Shown here piece after piece: positions 35,561 through 44,390 of a stretch of 64,000 nt of DNA. The position numbers were made by a program, and so were the translations under genes. Numbering within the stretch: position 1 is the first letter of the stretch; the number at the start of each line of letters is the position of its first letter. The stretch comes from Flavobacterium sp. (GTDB lineage Bacteria > Bacteroidota > Bacteroidia > Flavobacteriales > Flavobacteriaceae): positions 6,031 to 70,030 of the forward strand of contig NZ_JAMWYY010000005.1 of NCBI RefSeq assembly GCF_024305175.1, in the 5' to 3' direction. The notes under the pieces were generated by a model. The model did not search any database and was not told the DNA's origin. It was given only the letters and a program-made list of their open reading frames with translations.

Positions 35561-36832
35561 ATGACAGTAGATTTGCTGCTTGGCTTACAGTGGGGCGACG
35601 AAGGAAAAGGAAAGATCGTTGACGTACTTACATCTAAATATGATATCATTGCCCGTTTTCAGGGTGGGCCCAACGCCGGGCACACTTTAGAGTTTGACGG
35701 TATTAAGCATGTGCTGCGCACAGTACCTTCGGGCATATTCCATAAAAATTCGGTAAATATTATTGGCAACGGCGTGGTGATGGACCCTGTGGTTTTTCAG
35801 AAAGAACTGGAGGGCCTCGAAAAATTTAATATTGATGTTAAAACAAGGCTGCTGATATCGCGCAAGGCACACCTTATACTGCCTACACACCGCCTTTTGG
35901 ATGCAGCATCTGAAGCGAGCAAAGGCAAAGCTAAAATAGGCTCTACATTAAAAGGGATTGGCCCGACTTATATGGATAAAACCGGCAGAAACGGTATCCG
36001 TGTGGGCGATATTGAAATGGACGATTTTAAAGAGCGTTACCGTGCTCTTGCAGATAAGCACCAGGCAATGATCGACTTTTATAATGTGGACCTGCAATAT
36101 GACCTTAAAGAGCTTGAAGAGGAGTTTTTTACAGCCGTTGAGGTTTTAAAGGAACTTACTTTTATAGACAGTGAAGAATACCTTAACAAAGCCATGAAAG
36201 AAGGCAAATCTATACTTGCAGAGGGCGCACAGGGCTCATTGCTGGATATAGATTTTGGTACGTACCCCTTTGTAACCTCATCTAACACTACTGCGGCAGG
36301 AGCCTGTACAGGTTTGGGTATTGCACCAAACAGGGTAAAAGAGGTTTTTGGTATATTTAAGGCTTATACTACCCGTGTGGGCAGTGGCCCCTTCCCTACC
36401 GAACTTTTTGACGAAGTTGGGGCAACTATGGCTAAAGTGGGTAATGAGTTTGGCTCTGTTACGGGCAGGGCAAGGCGCTGCGGCTGGTTAGACCTTGTTG
36501 CGCTTAAATATGCCGTTCAGGTTAATGGTGTTACACAGCTTTATATGATGAAGGGCGATGTACTGTCAGGATTTGAAACACTTAAGGTTTGTACAGCTTA
36601 TGAGTATAAGGGAGAAAAGATAAACCACCTGCCTTATAACATAGAACCTGAAAATGTTACCCCTGTATATGTAGAGAAAAAAGGTTGGGAAGCCGACCTT
36701 ACCGGTATGAGTACTTATGACGAACTACCGCAGGAACTTAAAGAATATATTGAGTTTATTGAGAAAGAACTGGAAGTGCCTATTAAAGTAATATCTGTAG
36801 GGCCGGACAGGAAACAGACAATAATGAAATAG
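35561..36832 (+). CDS. purA: Adenylosuccinate synthetase
   Basis: A 423-residue enzyme of the normal family length. GLQWGDEGKGKIVD is the GTP P-loop with the catalytic Asp, and NAGHTL holds the catalytic His. IGSTLKGIGPTYMDK binds IMP, and TRVGSGPFPTEL is the aspartate loop. A KGDVLSGFETLKVC strand lies near the C-terminus. It joins aspartate to IMP using GTP, the first step from IMP to AMP in purine synthesis. It lies between two terminators and so is probably a single-gene unit. Confidence 0.96.
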   Translation: MTVDLLLGLQWGDEGKGKIVDVLTSKYDIIARFQGGPNAGHTLEFDGIKHVLRTVPSGIFHKNSVNIIGNGVVMDPVVFQKELEGLEKFNIDVKTRLLISRKAHLILPTHRLLDAASEASKGKAKIGSTLKGIGPTYMDKTGRNGIRVGDIEMDDFKERYRALADKHQAMIDFYNVDLQYDLKELEEEFFTAVEVLKELTFIDSEEYLNKAMKEGKSILAEGAQGSLLDIDFGTYPFVTSSNTTAAGACTGLGIAPNRVKEVFGIFKAYTTRVGSGPFPTELFDEVGATMAKVGNEFGSVTGRARRCGWLDLVALKYAVQVNGVTQLYMMKGDVLSGFETLKVCTAYEYKGEKINHLPYNIEPENVTPVYVEKKGWEADLTGMSTYDELPQELKEYIEFIEKELEVPIKVISVGPDRKQTIMK

Positions 36833-36833
36833 T

Positions 36834-36864
36834 AAAAAGCCGCACATTAAAGTGCGGCTTTTTT
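36834..36864 (+). terminator. Intrinsic terminator after purA
   Basis: AAAAAGCCGCAC and GTGCGGCTTTTTT form a perfect stem around ATTAAA. The A run on one side and T run on the other make it usable from both strands, serving purA and the convergent pixA-like gene. Confidence 0.9.
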
Positions 36865-36895
36865 GTTAAACAGGTTTAGTTTAGGTTAGTTACTG

Positions 36896-37450
36896 TTATG
36901 AAACAGTTATGGTAGGATCCCAGTAAAAGTATCCGTAAAGTTGCTGCGTTTCACCGTCAGCGGCAAGCGTGTAAAGGCCAAAAAGCACATAAAAGTTTTC
37001 TGTACCCTGCTTGCTTACCCTTGAGTCAAGCGAAATAAAACTGGCTGGGCCTGTTAATGCAGGCAACCCGTTTGCAGTACCGGTATTAGGAAACACTACA
37101 TTTGTGCGAGAAACGGTATCTACCTGAAAGTTATTAAACACCTGGTCGCCGTTCCAGTACTTAAGGCCATATATTATTACCGCATCATCAGCATTGGCAT
37201 AAATAGACTGCCCGAATACAGAAAGATAATCGCCCGGGTTGGCTTTAAAGTTCAGGTCAGCAGTACCCTGCCCGCTGATTACACCGCGTGTACCGGTGCA
37301 TATCATAAACTGGCTGTTATGGTCTATTCCGGTAGGATTGTTAGGATCCTGGCTTGGGCTTGGGTAATTAGCCTTTACATATTCTGTATCTATCACAATC
37401 AGCAAGTTCATTGACTGTGCCGATACTTCTAAGTTATTTTTTTTAAACAT
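36896..37450 (-). CDS. PixA/AidA-family inclusion-body-type protein
   Basis: The 184-residue protein matches the PixA/AidA family. It begins with NLLIVIDTEYVKANYP, then SQDPNNPTGIDHNSQFMICT, and ends TQQLYGYFYWDPTITV. PixA is an abundant crystalline inclusion protein of Xenorhabdus, and AidA is quorum-controlled in Ralstonia; the biochemical role is unsettled. No signal peptide, so it is cytoplasmic. It lies downstream of the Cys-rich protein on the same strand, with a hairpin between them that could set different expression levels. An internal ATG at residue 14 is an alternative start. Confidence 0.8.
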   Translation of the reverse strand: MFKKNNLEVSAQSMNLLIVIDTEYVKANYPSPSQDPNNPTGIDHNSQFMICTGTRGVISGQGTADLNFKANPGDYLSVFGQSIYANADDAVIIYGLKYWNGDQVFNNFQVDTVSRTNVVFPNTGTANGLPALTGPASFISLDSRVSKQGTENFYVLFGLYTLAADGETQQLYGYFYWDPTITVS

Positions 37451-37493
37451 GATAAGTAATTTTTTAGTTTAACGTTATTAAAGTTTATTAAGC

Positions 37494-37515
37494 TTCCCCT
37501 ACAGCAGCAGGGGAA
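37494..37515 (-). other. Hairpin between the Cys-rich and pixA-like genes
   Basis: TTCCCCT and AGGGGAA form a stem around ACAGCAGC. On the coding (minus) strand there is no strong T run, so it may act as an RNA processing or stabilising element rather than a full terminator. Confidence 0.4.
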
Positions 37516-37522
37516 ATATTTT

Positions 37523-38002
37523 TTAGTGATTACAGTTACAGCTATTCATAGCACCACTGGCATGCAGCGCAAGTAATGCAGCGAACTGGTTGTCGTCAAG
37601 CTTGCTGGCATGCAAAGCATCTGCCGCAAACGGTAGTGGTATATCAAAGTGGTGTGACAGGCCAACACATTTCCAGCCCAAGAAAGGCACATCTACACAT
37701 ATTTGCCCGCTAAGATCAAAGCTTACTGTATTATTAGCCTCTGTAAGGTTAGCGATGGCGATAACCAGTTTAACCCTTGGTATTGGCTGCCAGGTAAAGC
37801 TGGTATTGGTATCAAACTGGAAACTTTTTGTCCAGTTGCCAAACGGCGTGTTAAATGTAATGGTTAGTGTAACAATACCTCCCTGTGCGCTTGCACCTAT
37901 ACAGGCGCTGCATCCTAATACTGAAGGTGTACACCACTGTGCTGCAGTTGCATAATCAAAATCGTTGTAAACTGCTCCGTTTTCTACTTTTAAAGCTTTC
38001 AT
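37523..38002 (-). CDS. Cys-rich beta protein of unknown function
   Basis: The 159 residues include seven cysteines (24, 31, 34, 102, 112, 155, 157), with a C-terminal CNCNH. There is a predicted beta-strand core (GGIVTLTITFNTPFG, VKLVIAIANLT) and a helical stretch near 121-150. No signal peptide or membrane helix is seen, which is unusual for so many cysteines in a cytoplasmic protein and may mean metal binding. I do not recognise the family. The gene lies just upstream of the pixA-like gene and downstream of the LytTR regulator block, separated from the regulator by a terminator. Confidence 0.6.
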   Translation of the reverse strand: MKALKVENGAVYNDFDYATAAQWCTPSVLGCSACIGASAQGGIVTLTITFNTPFGNWTKSFQFDTNTSFTWQPIPRVKLVIAIANLTEANNTVSFDLSGQICVDVPFLGWKCVGLSHHFDIPLPFAADALHASKLDDNQFAALLALHASGAMNSCNCNH

Positions 38003-38205
38003 AAATTGTAATTTTTATAGTTGTTACCTACTCTGTTTTTAAGATGGATTTTCGGTTTCCTCCGTTTTTAAATAATTGGTTTAACAGGTTAAAATGGCCA
38101 TTTTTACTGCTTTATTGATGTAAATTTATACTTCAAAAAAGCCATATAGTAGAAAAATGCCACGAAGCAGCAATACCTTGTCATGAAACCGATATTTACA
38201 GGCAT

Positions 38206-38239
38206 AAAAAAAGCCACCTGTTAATAAAGGCAGCTTTTT
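38206..38239 (-). terminator. Terminator of the LytTR/kinase operon
   Basis: On the minus strand AAAAAGC-N2-CCT pairs with AGG-N2-GCTTTTTTT, a stem with a small internal loop and a T run, right after the LytTR stop. The rest of the 38003-38257 gap shows no gene and presumably carries the promoter of the Cys-rich gene, for which I found no convincing TAnnTTTG box. Confidence 0.65.
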
Positions 38240-38257
38240 GTATGGGCTAAAGTCAGG

Positions 38258-39001
38258 TTATTTAAAGATAATGGTGTCTTTAAGAAAGTCCTTATACTTA
38301 TCGCTGAGTATAACTTTATACCCTCCCTGCATTAGTATAAGATTGTCTGAAGGCATTATTTCTAAAGCGTGACTGATATTGATAATAAAATTCCTGTGGG
38401 TTTTAAAAAACACCGCAGGATTTAAATATTCAGCTATGCGGTTTAATGACATCATTACCACAAATTTTTCCTGCTGTGTAATCACATTACAGTACCGCTC
38501 TTCTACTTCTATATATACAATATCTGCTATTGCTACTTTTTTAAGCGACTTATTTTTCTTTATAAACAAATACTCCTGGCTTACCGTTGTATTTGTTTCT
38601 TCTTCAGTAACCTCATGTTGGCCGTAAAATTTTTCGATTGCCATTTCTATGGCGTACAGTACTTCAAGTTCATTAAAGGGTTTCAGCAGAAAACTAAACG
38701 GGTGGGTTAGCTTTGCCCTTTCAAATATTTGCCTGTCATTAGAACTTGTTAAAAAAATAAAGGGTTTTACGGCTCCCGGCACAGCACTGATGGCTTCGGC
38801 AAATGTGATGCCCTCGGGGTTGCCATTAAGGAATATATCTACAATAGCAATATCAGGCTCAACTGAATAATATAAAGCTAATGCATCTTTAAACGAGGCA
38901 GCAACACCTACAACCTCAAAGTTGTCAGCTTGCAATACAGCCAAAAGCTTTTCACTTTCGGCAGGTGTATCTTCTATTATTAAAACTTTAAGTTTATCCA
39001 T
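38258..39001 (-). CDS. LytTR-family response regulator
   Basis: A 247-residue regulator. The receiver domain (about 1-122) has the acidic pair EDT, phospho-acceptor D55 (IAIVDIFLNG) and conserved Lys in LLKPFNE. The LytTR DNA-binding domain (about 147-247) carries VYIEVEERYCNVIT and KTHRNFIINI. Phosphorylation by the kinase encoded just upstream should control DNA binding. The two genes overlap by 8 bases. Target genes are unknown; the neighbouring pixA-like and unknown genes are the natural first candidates. Confidence 0.92.
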   Translation of the reverse strand: MDKLKVLIIEDTPAESEKLLAVLQADNFEVVGVAASFKDALALYYSVEPDIAIVDIFLNGNPEGITFAEAISAVPGAVKPFIFLTSSNDRQIFERAKLTHPFSFLLKPFNELEVLYAIEMAIEKFYGQHEVTEEETNTTVSQEYLFIKKNKSLKKVAIADIVYIEVEERYCNVITQQEKFVVMMSLNRIAEYLNPAVFFKTHRNFIINISHALEIMPSDNLILMQGGYKVILSDKYKDFLKDTIIFK

Positions 39002-40733
39002 TTTTTTGTGGCTTTTGTAAAGTGATAATCATGGCAGTACCCTTTCCCGGTTCGCTTTCTATAGCTAAAGCCGCGTTGTTTTTAAGCAGTATTGATTTAC
39101 ATAACTGAAGCCCGAGACCGGCTCCTGTGCCGTTCTTTTTATTAATAAGCACATCCGATTCTTTTAATACTTCTTCTATAACCTCAGCAGTCATGCCTTT
39201 ACCAGTATCCGTTATCCTAAGCTTTACTTTATTATCTTTTTTAACCTCTGAATCTATTTTTATAAATCCTCCGGCAACAGTGTATTTAATGGCGTTATCC
39301 AGTATGTTCCGCAATACCAGCTTCAGGCTCTCGCAGTCTGCAAACACAACAGCCCTTGCAGGCACATCAATAGTAAAATGTATGTCTTTGGCATGCATAA
39401 TCGCAGTATAGTTATAAGCCACCTGCTCTACCAGTAGCAGCAGTCGCAAAGCTTCTATATTAAAATAAGACTGCTTTGTTTGCAGCAATGCCCAGTTAAG
39501 CAGGTTATCCAGTAAATTATATGTGCTGTTGGCTATTTCGCTGCTGTTATGTAGCTGCTTATCAAGCGCTTCATATTCTTTTTTCTCATAATGCCTCAGC
39601 AAAGAGGCATTACTGCTTTTTAAAGCGCTTACAGAGGTGCGCAGGTCATGGCTTACTATAGAAAAAAGCCTGTCTTTGGCAGCATTAAGATCATTTAGTT
39701 TTGCCTTTTGCGCTTCTATTATCCGGTTAATTTTTATTTTTTGCCTGTAAAAGTAAATAAGCACTGCAACCAGTACCAATAATATACCCGATGTATAAAC
39801 AAGCCTGTCGCGCTCTGCCTTCTTAACTTTGTTTTCGCTTATAAGCTGGTTTACCTCTTTTTGCTTTTGGGCAACGGCAAACCTTTTCTCAAGGCCTGCA
39901 AGCTCCCATACTTTATTGCGGTTGTTTAAAGAATCACGCCATGCTTCATACTCTTTACGGTATATAATAGCCTGATTATAGTTTTCACGGTTCTCTTCCA
40001 CCACTGCCATATTAAGGGCAGCGTTTTGCTTAAGTGCAAAATCATTTACCTTTTTAGAAAGCTCATAGGCTTTTATAAAATTGGGTATGGCTTTATCATC
40101 CTGATACTGTTCATAATATAATGTGGCAATATCCATATAAGAGCCAATAAGCGCAAGAGTGTCTTTTGCCTGCTCCTGCATTTTAAATCCTTTAAAAAGG
40201 CATTGTTCCGCCTCGTTAAACCTGCCCAGGTGCAGGTAGCAAAGCCCCAGGTTGTGCAGCACGCTGCTCACTTTAAAACCAAGTGCAGGGGCATCTTGCA
40301 GTGCTTCAATTTCCTGAAAATAAGGTATAGCAAGGTTAAACTTGTTCTGCTCCAGCAGTATTTCGCCTATAGAGAGCCGTACTTTATAATAAAAATCAAA
40401 TTCTTTGCTAATAGCATTATACTCTTTTAACGCCTCATCTAAAAGCCCTTTCCTTGCAAAAGCCGTAGCACGAAAGTAACAGGAATAATCTTTAACTTCT
40501 TTATTGTTGTCTTTTTCAAGCTGCCGCATGGAATAGACCATAACAGAATCCCATTCTTTCGCAAGGAAAAAAGTATGGGCTTTATAAAAGTCAGGCTGTT
40601 GTTTATGCTGTATGCCCTTTTCCTTTATTGTTTTATTAAGCAGTGATATAGTTGTATCTGCCTGCGAAAAAGCCAAAACAGGCAGGCAAAATGTTATATA
40701 CAATAAGTATATCCTTAATGGTATTTTATACAT
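38994..40733 (-). CDS. TPR-containing sensor histidine kinase
   Basis: A 579-residue kinase. It has a signal sequence (about 1-23), a periplasmic sensor of about six TPR-like repeats (50-270), a membrane helix (311-329), a coiled linker and HisKA with H362 (FSIVSHDLRTSVSA). The HATPase domain has N box RNILDNAIKYT, G1 DTGKGM and G2 GAGLGLQL. TPR sensor regions are common in Bacteroidetes and probably bind a protein or peptide. Pairing a HisKA-type kinase with a LytTR regulator is less usual than with a LytS-type kinase. It is translationally coupled to the regulator. Confidence 0.93.
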   Translation of the reverse strand: MYKIPLRIYLLYITFCLPVLAFSQADTTISLLNKTIKEKGIQHKQQPDFYKAHTFFLAKEWDSVMVYSMRQLEKDNNKEVKDYSCYFRATAFARKGLLDEALKEYNAISKEFDFYYKVRLSIGEILLEQNKFNLAIPYFQEIEALQDAPALGFKVSSVLHNLGLCYLHLGRFNEAEQCLFKGFKMQEQAKDTLALIGSYMDIATLYYEQYQDDKAIPNFIKAYELSKKVNDFALKQNAALNMAVVEENRENYNQAIIYRKEYEAWRDSLNNRNKVWELAGLEKRFAVAQKQKEVNQLISENKVKKAERDRLVYTSGILLVLVAVLIYFYRQKIKINRIIEAQKAKLNDLNAAKDRLFSIVSHDLRTSVSALKSSNASLLRHYEKKEYEALDKQLHNSSEIANSTYNLLDNLLNWALLQTKQSYFNIEALRLLLLVEQVAYNYTAIMHAKDIHFTIDVPARAVVFADCESLKLVLRNILDNAIKYTVAGGFIKIDSEVKKDNKVKLRITDTGKGMTAEVIEEVLKESDVLINKKNGTGAGLGLQLCKSILLKNNAALAIESEPGKGTAMIITLQKPQKNG

Positions 40734-40765
40734 TGTGCCTGCTGTTTATTTTAAAAAAGCTTAAC

Positions 40766-41212
40766 TTAATTACGCTGTACATTGGTTACAGTACCCCGCG
40801 ATGCCTTAGGGTCGGTATCCCATAAAAAAGTTTCAATTTCATTAATTTTATTCACCTCTATACCGTGTATAGCAGCAGGATCTAGTGAGAAGTTTACCTG
40901 ATAAGCATTAAATTCTGTTGCCATTGTTCGTTTATGATCATAGCACACATAAAACTTTACAGGCGGCTCACCTTCTACATAGGGCTGGCATTCCTGAAAG
41001 ACTTCAAAAGAAGGAGAAACAATAGCTGCATCAAGAAACACTACCGCACTTATTCTCATTTCATCAGATTCAGTAAAATAGGTTGCTTCTACAAGCGGAG
41101 AAAGCGGGATGTCGGGGCATTTGTTCTCAAAATTTATTTTACCGGCAGGTCTTACCGATATAATAGTAATTTTTTGCCCCGGAGGGTTAACAGTGTAAGG
41201 TGTTGTCATCAT
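40766..41212 (-). CDS. Unknown protein at the head of the kinase block
   Basis: This 148-residue protein has no signal peptide and a mostly beta composition (PYTVNPPGQKITIISV, DEMRISAVVFL, KFYVCYDHKRTM, FNAYQVNFSL). I do not recognise the family. It lies 32 bases upstream of the histidine kinase on the same strand, so all three are probably co-transcribed. A role as signal partner of the TPR sensor is possible but unproved; the lack of an export signal speaks against a periplasmic ligand. Confidence 0.6.
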   Translation of the reverse strand: MMTTPYTVNPPGQKITIISVRPAGKINFENKCPDIPLSPLVEATYFTESDEMRISAVVFLDAAIVSPSFEVFQECQPYVEGEPPVKFYVCYDHKRTMATEFNAYQVNFSLDPAAIHGIEVNKINEIETFLWDTDPKASRGTVTNVQRN

Positions 41213-41380
41213 AATTAGTCATATTAAGTAATTGTTTATATTTTTTTGGATGTATAAATATAAAGACTTTTTTAGGAATAATTAACGATTACCTTATCAT
41301 ACTTGAATATCTGAAGAAGCAGATAATAATATATTTATACACAACGTTACAGATTGAACCCCTTTTTAGCTGATTTTACG

Positions 41381-41388
41381 TAAATTTG
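41381..41388 (+). promoter_or_regulatory. Candidate -7 box of the OstA-like gene
   Basis: TAAATTTG is a perfect TAnnTTTG, 18 bases before the TTG start. A TTG at 41354-41356 lies 24 bases upstream, one more than the usual spacer range. Confidence 0.45.
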
Positions 41389-41406
41389 CACTAAATTTTT
41401 TAGAAT

Positions 41407-43080
41407 TTGAAAAAGCACTTATTATACACAGCTTTACTGTTCTTAGCCTGCTTTTGCGCGACTGCCCAAAATGATAAGAAAATAAAGCTGGTAAAAAATG
41501 AATACCTGAATGCCGACGAGAATGAAGTGCCGGGTGCCGTGGTATTTATCGGCAATGTGCAGTTTGAGCATAATGGTGCTAACATATACTGCAATAAAGC
41601 CTACCTGTTTGAACAGGAAAACTACGCCAAGTTATTCGGTAATGTACGCATAACGCAGGGCGACACCCTGCACATGAACAGCGAATATGCTGAATATAAC
41701 GGCAATAAGAATTTTGCTTTTGCAAGTGGCAAAGTGGTAATGCGATCTCCTGATATGCGACTCATGACTGATACAGTATATTTTGACAGGGCAGCGCAGC
41801 AGGCTTATTACAACTCATATGGCACTATAGTAAATAACGAAAATACATTAAAGAGTAAATCAGGGCGTTATTATGTAAACCAAAAGAAATACCAGTTTCT
41901 TACTGCCGTTACACTTACCAACCCTAAGTATGTATTAAAATCTAACTACCTTGATTATTATACTAACTCCGGGCATGCCTATGTATTCGGGCCATCATCA
42001 ATAACAGGGAAAACAAACTACATTTATACTGAGAACGGGTTTTATGATACCAAAAAGAATTATGCGCACCTGCTCGATAATTCATATATAAAATATGATA
42101 CCCAGTATATTAAAGGCGACAGTATTTATTATGACAGGAACCGTGAGTTTTCTTCGGCTACCAATAATGTAAGTGTTACCGATACCATTAATAAATTCAA
42201 CGTGCGGGGCCATTATGCCGAAGTTTATAAACAAAAAGACTCACTTTTTATAACCAAACACGCCCTGGCTGTTACGCTGGTAGAGCAGGATTCACTTTAC
42301 ACACACGCCAAGCGTATTGTAGTTACTGGCAAAGAAGGACAACGTATTGTGAGGGGCTATAATGATGCACGTTTTTATAAAGTGGATATGAGTGGCAAGT
42401 GTGATTCCATTCATTCAGATGAGGCTAAGGGGCTTACTCAGCTTATACGCCGCCCGGTGGTTTGGAATGGCGAGAGCCAGCTAACGGGTGATGTTATCCA
42501 TCTGATATCGAATAGCCAGACCGAGCAGATAGATTCACTCAAGGTGTTAAACAATGCTTTTATAGTGCAAAAAGATACTCTGGGCACCGGGTACAACCAG
42601 GTAAAAGGGCAAAATTTATATGGCAAATTCCGTGATAACAAGCTTTATGAGGTTGACCTGATAAAGAACACCGAGAAGATTTATTACATGTATGACGACC
42701 TTGAGCTTGTGGGGATAGATAAAGGGCTTAGCAGTAAAATACACCTTAAGCTTAAAGATAACGCCATAACATCTGTACGCTCTATAAACAGGCCTGATAA
42801 TACCTCATACCCTCCCGATGCGCTTCCTGAGAATGCCCGTAAGCTAAGAGGCTTTATCTGGCGCGGAGACGAACGTATAAGGAGTATTGAGGACCTCTTC
42901 CCTCCTGAAGAGCAGCAACTGCACGAGGAGATACTCAAAAAAACAAGGGCTGTTAAAAATGAAGAGGTAAAACCTATGGAAGTTTTACAGGAAACGCTGG
43001 ACTACGACAAAAATAACCCTAAGCCCAAACCTTTAGAGCCGGTAGAACAGCCGGCCCCGAAACCGGAAAAGCAACAATAA
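41407..43080 (+). CDS. OstA-like (LptA-related) periplasmic protein
   Basis: A 557-residue protein with signal peptide (ACFCATA/Q) and OstA/LptA-type beta-jellyroll strands in about residues 25-330. Typical blocks are VVFIGNVQFEHNGANIYCNKAYLF and DTLHMNSEYAEYNGN. The C-terminal tail is proline/lysine-rich. LptA proteins bridge the periplasm to carry lipopolysaccharide; this long form is common in Bacteroidetes, where its exact role is less studied. The start codon is TTG; no ATG precedes the signal peptide. The class III aminotransferase begins 16 bases later, so the pair may be co-transcribed. Confidence 0.85.
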   Translation: MKKHLLYTALLFLACFCATAQNDKKIKLVKNEYLNADENEVPGAVVFIGNVQFEHNGANIYCNKAYLFEQENYAKLFGNVRITQGDTLHMNSEYAEYNGNKNFAFASGKVVMRSPDMRLMTDTVYFDRAAQQAYYNSYGTIVNNENTLKSKSGRYYVNQKKYQFLTAVTLTNPKYVLKSNYLDYYTNSGHAYVFGPSSITGKTNYIYTENGFYDTKKNYAHLLDNSYIKYDTQYIKGDSIYYDRNREFSSATNNVSVTDTINKFNVRGHYAEVYKQKDSLFITKHALAVTLVEQDSLYTHAKRIVVTGKEGQRIVRGYNDARFYKVDMSGKCDSIHSDEAKGLTQLIRRPVVWNGESQLTGDVIHLISNSQTEQIDSLKVLNNAFIVQKDTLGTGYNQVKGQNLYGKFRDNKLYEVDLIKNTEKIYYMYDDLELVGIDKGLSSKIHLKLKDNAITSVRSINRPDNTSYPPDALPENARKLRGFIWRGDERIRSIEDLFPPEEQQLHEEILKKTRAVKNEEVKPMEVLQETLDYDKNNPKPKPLEPVEQPAPKPEKQQ

Positions 43081-43096
43081 GCAACCCTGAGATTAT

Positions 43097-44284
43097 ATGA
43101 TCCGTGATTTTTATAAGTACCAGGCACAAACCTCTCCCCACCCGTTGGGAATGGAGGTTTCCCATGCTGATGGTTCTTACATTTATGATACAGCCAATAA
43201 CGCCTACCTCGATTTTGTGGCAGGTGTATCGGCAGCAAGTCTGGGCCACAGGCACCCGCGCGTAAACCAGGCTATAATTAACCAGTTAGATAAATACAGC
43301 CATGTAATGGTATATGGCGAATATGCACAGCACCCGGCTACCGAGTTTTGCAGGCTGCTGGCGCAGCACATGCCGCCGCAGTTAAGCAAAACCTACCTTA
43401 CCAACTCAGGTACCGAGGCTACAGAGGGCGCATTAAAACTGGCACGCCGTGTTACAGGCCGCAGCCAGCTTATCTCCTGCTATAATGCTTATCATGGCAA
43501 TACTATGGGTAGTATGAGCGTAATGGGTTTTGAAGAGCGCAAACAAATTTTCAGGCCACTGGTGCCCGATGTAGATTTTATCACCTTTAACAATGAGGCC
43601 GACCTTGAAAAAATTACCGATAAAACTGCTGGTATTATATTAGAAACCATACAGGGCGGTGCAGGGTTTATAGAGCCGCATAATAACTTCCTGAAAAAAG
43701 TGCGCGAGCGCTGCAATGAAACAGGGACAGTTATGATTCTCGACGAGATACAGCCTGGCTTTGGGCGCACAGGCAAGCTCTTTGGTTTTGAGAATTATGA
43801 TGTTGTGCCCGATGTTGTGGTTATGGGCAAGGGCATGGGTGGCGGTATGCCTGTGGGCGCTTTTACCGCCTCGGCAGAAATGATGGATTTACTAAGCCAC
43901 GACCCAAAACTGGGGCATATAACTACTTTTGGCGGACATCCTGTTATAGCGGCAGCGTGCCTTGCCACATTACAGGAAATTACCGAAACTGACATAATGG
44001 CGCAGGCGCTGCAAAAGGAAAAACTGTTCCGTGAGCTGCTGATGCACCCGCTGATTAAAGAAGTACGTGGGCGCGGCTTAATGCTTGCCGCAATGACGGA
44101 AAGGCCTGATATTACAGACAAGGTGATACTTAAATGCCATGAAAGGGGCTTAATATTGTTCTGGCTGCTGTTTGAAGGTTGTGCCATCCGTATTACGCCG
44201 CCGCTAACCATATCTGAAAATGAAATAAGGAAAGGGTGTGGCATTATTATTGAAGTTATGAATGAGATTCTTAATGAACAGTAA
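43097..44284 (+). CDS. Class III PLP-dependent aminotransferase (acetylornithine aminotransferase-like)
   Basis: A 395-residue fold-type I enzyme. Landmarks are the NSGTEATEGALKLARR loop that holds the PLP phosphate, NAYHGNTMGSMS, the Asp of ILDEIQPGFGRTG, and PLP-lysine in DVVVMGKGMGGGMPVG. The TFGGHPVIAAA segment follows. It fits the ornithine/4-aminobutyrate/aspartate aminotransferase family label. The amino donor cannot be fixed by sequence, and no arginine-pathway genes are adjacent, so ArgD is not claimed. Confidence 0.88.
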   Translation: MIRDFYKYQAQTSPHPLGMEVSHADGSYIYDTANNAYLDFVAGVSAASLGHRHPRVNQAIINQLDKYSHVMVYGEYAQHPATEFCRLLAQHMPPQLSKTYLTNSGTEATEGALKLARRVTGRSQLISCYNAYHGNTMGSMSVMGFEERKQIFRPLVPDVDFITFNNEADLEKITDKTAGIILETIQGGAGFIEPHNNFLKKVRERCNETGTVMILDEIQPGFGRTGKLFGFENYDVVPDVVVMGKGMGGGMPVGAFTASAEMMDLLSHDPKLGHITTFGGHPVIAAACLATLQEITETDIMAQALQKEKLFRELLMHPLIKEVRGRGLMLAAMTERPDITDKVILKCHERGLILFWLLFEGCAIRITPPLTISENEIRKGCGIIIEVMNEILNEQ

Positions 44285-44390
44285 AAACACGTGAAAACGT
44301 GTTAATTAAATTGTTTAAAAGAATACAAAATAAATTCTTTTAGAGCGAAACATTTAGTAACTTTAAGAAGGATAATAAAAACAAAGGAGT

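Noticed and set aside
43795-44244. 149-residue ORF antisense to the aminotransferase
   Set aside because: Shadow frame on the opposite strand of a well-supported enzyme.
44286-44303. Hairpin AACACGT-GAAA-ACGTGTT after the aminotransferase gene
   Set aside because: Seven-base stem with no T run, so not called a terminator.
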